Of a stretch of DNA of 15,790 nucleotides, positions 12,892 to 15,790 are shown one piece after another. A program made the translations under genes and the position numbers. Positions within the stretch are counted from its first letter, which is position 1. The number at the start of each line of letters is the position of its first letter. Origin of the DNA: RGIG4140 sp045638265 (lineage in GTDB: Bacteria > Pseudomonadota > Alphaproteobacteria > CAAHEQ01 > UBA3637); contig JAZUBA010000011.1 of NCBI GenBank assembly GCA_045638265.1, positions 1 through 15,790 of the forward strand. Direction: 5' to 3'. Below the pieces are notes generated by a model. The model did not search any database, had not been told where the DNA came from, and saw only the letters and a list, made by a program, of their open reading frames with translations.

Positions 12892-12898
12892 GTATACT
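12871..12898 (+). promoter_or_regulatory. Promoter of adhE
   Basis: TTGCTA (12871-12876), a 16-bp spacer and TATACT (12893-12898), with a predicted start near 12905 and a leader of about 48 nt. The -10 and spacing match the glycosyltransferase promoter at 5161-5188. Confidence 0.65.
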
Positions 12899-12940
12899 TG
12901 TAACGAAAAATTCATAAATTCATTATTAATATTTAGTATG

Positions 12941-12946
12941 AGGAGG
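12941..12946 (+). promoter_or_regulatory. Ribosome binding site that sets the adhE start
   Basis: A perfect AGGAGG, 6 nt before the ATG at 12953. The reading frame is open further upstream to 12881, but that stretch includes the promoter -10 and encodes nothing like AdhE. Confidence 0.9.
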
Positions 12947-12952
12947 CATTTT

Positions 12953-15565
12953 ATGGCAGACTTAACAGAAGAACAACAAAAAAAAGTTGATGATATTGTT
13001 GCACGTGTAAAAAAAGCACAAGCTGAATTTGCAACATTTTCACAAGAAAAAGTTGATGCAATTTTTAAAGCAGCATCATTAGCAGCTGCTGCTCAACGTA
13101 TTCCATTGGCCAAAATGGCTGTTGCCGAAACAGGCATGGGTATTGTAGAAGACAAAGTAATTAAAAACCACTTTGCTGCTGAATATGTTTTTAATGCATA
13201 TAAAAACACAAAAACATGTGGTGTTGTTTGCGAAGATAAAGAACATGGTTTTACACAAATTGCCGAACCGGTTGGTTTGGTTGCTGGTATTGTACCAACA
13301 ACAAATCCGACATCTACGGCCATTTTTAAATCTTTAATTGCTTTAAAAGCACGTAATGGTATTATCTTTGCACCACACCCACGTGCCATTAATTGTACAA
13401 ATGCAGCTGCCAAAGTTGTATTAGATGCAGCTGTTAAAGCAGGTGCTCCTGCTGATATTATTGCTGGTTTAGATGAAGTAACACCGGCTATTACAGGCTA
13501 TTTAATGGGACACAAAGATATTTCTTTAATTTTAGCTACCGGTGGTCCGGGCATGGTTAAAGCTGCTTATTCATCAGGAACACCTGCTATTGGTGTTGGT
13601 GCCGGTAATACACCTGTTATCATTGATGAAACAGCTGATATAAAAATGGCGGTCAGCAGTGTTATTATGAGTAAAACTTTTGACAATGGTATGATTTGTG
13701 CTTCAGAACAAGCTATCGTTGCTTTGGCTCCGGTTTATGAAGAAATTAAAGCAGAATTTATTAAACGTGGCTGTGTCTTCTTAAAAGAAGCAGATAAACA
13801 AAAATTGAAAAAATTAATTTTCAACGATGGTAAATTAAATGCGGCAATTGTTGGTCAACCGGCTTATAAAATTGCTGAAATGGCTGGGGTTAAAGTGCCT
13901 GAAACAACAAAAGTATTAATTGTTGAATCAAGCAGTATTGATATTTCAAACCCATTTGCTCATGAAAAATTGTCACCGATTTTGGGTTTCTTTAAGGCTG
14001 AAACATTTGAACAAGCTGTTCAAGATGCTCAAAAATTAATTGTTATTGGTGGTGCCGGACATACATCCGTATTATATACAGCAGAACCTAACAAAGACAG
14101 AATCGAATTGTTCCGCAATACATTAACAACAGGCCGTACACTTATCAATATGCCTGCTGCACAAGGTGCTATTGGTGATTTATACAATTTCAGATTGGCA
14201 CCATCTTTAACTTTGGGTTGTGGTTCATGGGGCGGAAACTCCGTCAGCGAAAATATAGGAGTAAAACATTTAATGAATATTAAATCTGTGGCAGAACGCC
14301 GTGAAAACATGTTATGGTTTAGAACACCTGAAAAAATTTATTTCAAACGTGGATGTCTTGATTTTGCTTTAGCTGAATTGCAAGGTCATAAGAAAGCATT
14401 TATCGTAACAGACAGAACAATGACACAAATTGGTGTTACAGGTCGTGTTGGTGGTATTTTAGAAAAGAACGGTATGATGTATCAAGTATTTGATGCCGTT
14501 AAACCAGATCCGGATTTAACAACAATCGGTTTAATTTTAGAACAAGTTAAACGTTTTGAACCAGATGTATTTATCTCCATCGGTGGTGGTTCTCCAATGG
14601 ACGCAGCTAAAATCGTTTGGTTAATGTATGAACAACCGGAATTGTCTTTTGAAGATATTGCAATGCGTTTTATGGATATTCGCAAACGTATTGTTGAATT
14701 CCCGCGTTTAGGACAAAAAGCCAAAATGGTTGCTATACCGACAACATCCGGTACAGGTTCTGAAGTAACACCGTTTACGGTTATTACTGACGACAGAACA
14801 AATCAAAAATATCCGATTACAGACTACTCTATTTTGCCAAATATGGCTATTGTTGATCCTGATTTGGCAATGAGTATGCCAAAAGGATTAACAGCTTTCT
14901 CAGGTGTTGACGTATTAACACACGCATTGGAAGCTTATACATCAATTATGGCAAGTAATTTATCAGACGGTCCTGCATTGGAAGCTGCTCGTTTGGTATT
15001 TAAATATTTACCACGTTCTTATGCCAATGGGGCAAATGACCCGAAAGCTCGTGAAAAAATGCACTATGCCGCTACATTAGCTGGTCAGGCATTTGCAAAT
15101 GCTTTCTTAGGATTGTGTCACTCAATGGCGCACAAATTAGGTGGTGAATTCCATGTTGCTCACGGTTTGGCAAATGCATTGATTTTACCATATGTCGTAA
15201 AATATAACTCAACGGAAGCTCCAACAAAACAAGGAACATTCCCTCAATATCGTTATCCGTTTGTCAAAGAACGTTATGCTCGTTTTGCCGATTTAATGGG
15301 CTTCACGGAAGGATTAACGGCTGATCAAACAGACGAAAAAGTTCAACGTTTAATTGATGCTATTCAAGACTTGAAAAAAGCAGTCAATATTCCAATGTCA
15401 ATTAAAGAAGTCAATGTTGATGAACAAGCATTCTTGACTTGTATTGATGAATTGTCCGAAAAAGCATTTGATGATCAATGTACAGGATGTAATGCCCGCT
15501 ACCCACTCATCAGTGAAATTAAGGACTTATATTTAGACGCATATTACGGAAAACCGTTGAAATAG
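12953..15565 (+). CDS. adhE: Bifunctional aldehyde-alcohol dehydrogenase AdhE
   Basis: An 870-residue cytosolic enzyme that reduces acetyl-CoA to acetaldehyde and then ethanol with two NADH, re-oxidising NADH in fermentation; homologues form spirosome filaments. Residues 1-440 are the CoA-acylating aldehyde dehydrogenase: VPTTNPTSTAIFK (114-126), the nucleotide loop GVGAGNTPV (214-222), and catalytic C249 in FDNGMICASEQ. A short linker (441-460) joins the iron-dependent alcohol dehydrogenase: GGGSPMDAAK (544-553), PTTSGTGSEVTPF (597-609), and Fe ligands D653, H657, H723 and H737, the same numbers as in Escherichia coli. Both halves look intact. The start at 12953 is fixed by AGGAGG. The codon choice is strongly biased to A/T-ending codons with few rare ones, and with the strong ribosome binding site this suggests high expression. 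It is monocistronic. Confidence 0.97.
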   Translation: MADLTEEQQKKVDDIVARVKKAQAEFATFSQEKVDAIFKAASLAAAAQRIPLAKMAVAETGMGIVEDKVIKNHFAAEYVFNAYKNTKTCGVVCEDKEHGFTQIAEPVGLVAGIVPTTNPTSTAIFKSLIALKARNGIIFAPHPRAINCTNAAAKVVLDAAVKAGAPADIIAGLDEVTPAITGYLMGHKDISLILATGGPGMVKAAYSSGTPAIGVGAGNTPVIIDETADIKMAVSSVIMSKTFDNGMICASEQAIVALAPVYEEIKAEFIKRGCVFLKEADKQKLKKLIFNDGKLNAAIVGQPAYKIAEMAGVKVPETTKVLIVESSSIDISNPFAHEKLSPILGFFKAETFEQAVQDAQKLIVIGGAGHTSVLYTAEPNKDRIELFRNTLTTGRTLINMPAAQGAIGDLYNFRLAPSLTLGCGSWGGNSVSENIGVKHLMNIKSVAERRENMLWFRTPEKIYFKRGCLDFALAELQGHKKAFIVTDRTMTQIGVTGRVGGILEKNGMMYQVFDAVKPDPDLTTIGLILEQVKRFEPDVFISIGGGSPMDAAKIVWLMYEQPELSFEDIAMRFMDIRKRIVEFPRLGQKAKMVAIPTTSGTGSEVTPFTVITDDRTNQKYPITDYSILPNMAIVDPDLAMSMPKGLTAFSGVDVLTHALEAYTSIMASNLSDGPALEAARLVFKYLPRSYANGANDPKAREKMHYAATLAGQAFANAFLGLCHSMAHKLGGEFHVAHGLANALILPYVVKYNSTEAPTKQGTFPQYRYPFVKERYARFADLMGFTEGLTADQTDEKVQRLIDAIQDLKKAVNIPMSIKEVNVDEQAFLTCIDELSEKAFDDQCTGCNARYPLISEIKDLYLDAYYGKPLK

Positions 15566-15578
15566 TTTAAATTAAACA

Positions 15579-15614
15579 AAAACAGCGTATTCTTTTGGAT
15601 ACGCTGTTTTTTTT
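15579..15614 (+). terminator. Intrinsic terminator of adhE
   Basis: A 10-bp perfect stem AACAGCGTAT (15581-15590) with ATACGCTGTT (15599-15608), an 8-nt loop and a T-run to 15614. It starts 16 nt after the adhE stop codon. Confidence 0.9.
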
Positions 15615-15635
15615 AGACTTCATTGCTTTCAAATT

Positions 15636-15673
15636 AAAAAAGACTTACGGAGTTTAATTCGTAAGTCTTTTTT
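15636..15673 (-). terminator. Intrinsic terminator of the right-edge gene
   Basis: AGACTTACG (15641-15649) pairs with CGTAAGTCT (15660-15668), extended by A5/T5 flanks, with a 10-nt loop. It has T-runs on both sides, so it can work in both directions. It lies 19 nt past the stop codon of the minus-strand partial gene. Confidence 0.85.
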
Positions 15674-15691
15674 TTATTACAACAACAATAT

Positions 15692-15790
15692 TTAAACAGG
15701 ATTAACAGGATTTAAATAACAAACACCGTTAAATGGATATTTGCCACATTGACGACATAATTCCTCAGATACACTGTCAAACCCGATTTC
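15692..15790 (-). CDS. C-terminal end of an unrecognised cysteine-containing protein (partial)
   Basis: The last 32 codons plus TAA of a minus-strand gene whose start lies beyond the right edge. The visible part reads ELCRQCGKYPFNGVC near its middle, a CxxC followed by a third Cys ten residues later, which suggests a zinc- or iron-sulfur-binding tail. It ends with a duplicated NPVNPV, encoded by a short tandem repeat (ATCCTGTTA-like units at 15695-15712). The terminator at 15636-15673 supports it being a real gene end. The family is not recognised. Confidence 0.55.
   Translation of the reverse strand, partial: EIGFDSVSEELCRQCGKYPFNGVCYLNPVNPV

Noticed and set aside
12881..12952. Upstream extension of the adhE reading frame
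   Set aside because: The extension covers the promoter -10 and the leader; AGGAGG at 12941-12946 fixes the start at 12953.
1..15790. CRISPR array, insertion sequence, prophage or integrase attachment site
   Set aside because: No regularly spaced repeats, transposase or integrase motifs, or duplicated tRNA 3' end were found.

Overview
The window is AT-rich bacterial chromosome. It most likely comes from an alphaproteobacterium of a host-associated, fermentative type, such as the uncultured gut lineages. Three things suggest this. RNase PH and the RdgB nucleotide phosphatase form a tight pair divergent from grpE, the arrangement seen around hrcA/rph/grpE in Alphaproteobacteria. rne is divergent from an AMIN-type N-acetylmuramoyl-L-alanine amidase gene, and RNase E ends in a GWW motif like that used by Caulobacter RNase E to hold PNPase. 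A full-length AdhE indicates anaerobic ethanol fermentation. The lineage is an inference; no 16S rRNA is present.

Layout. From 1 to 9062 every gene is on the minus strand. In + coordinate order these are a HAD-family hydrolase (200-970), a DUF3943 envelope protein with a signal peptide (1068-1841), a free-standing HNH endonuclease (2004-2804), a NagZ-type glycoside hydrolase (2874-4007), a family 2 glycosyltransferase (4078-5124), an unrecognised lipoprotein (5429-6064), a structured RNA (about 6092-6276), a GC-richer multi-hairpin element (6353-6450), tRNA-Glu(CTC) (6482-6556) and rne (6654-9062). From 9322 the orientation alternates: amiC-like amidase (+), rph-rdgB (minus, facing amiC), grpE (+), adhE (+), and the last 32 codons of a cysteine-containing protein (minus) that runs off the right edge.

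Functions. Cell-wall and envelope work is represented by NagZ, the amidase, DUF3943, the lipoprotein and the glycosyltransferase. RNA metabolism is represented by RNase E, RNase PH and tRNA-Glu. Nucleotide sanitation (RdgB), protein folding (GrpE) and redox-balancing fermentation (AdhE) complete the set. There is no prophage, insertion sequence or CRISPR array.

The most interesting part is non-coding: 5125-6653 and the divergent 9063-9321 gap. A good promoter at 6283-6312 drives a roughly 185-nt RNA that has two competing long-range folds and ends in a strong intrinsic terminator, only 28 nt before the lipoprotein start codon. This is either a stand-alone RNA (6S-like in size and rod shape) or a regulatory leader with transcription attenuation. 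Next to it lies a palindrome-rich element with no assignable function. rne has an approximately 190-nt leader with three hairpins. The adhE promoter contains one arm of a perfect 14-bp inverted repeat between its -35 and -10 boxes. Annotations rest on reading the sequence and on recalled family motifs; no database search was run.
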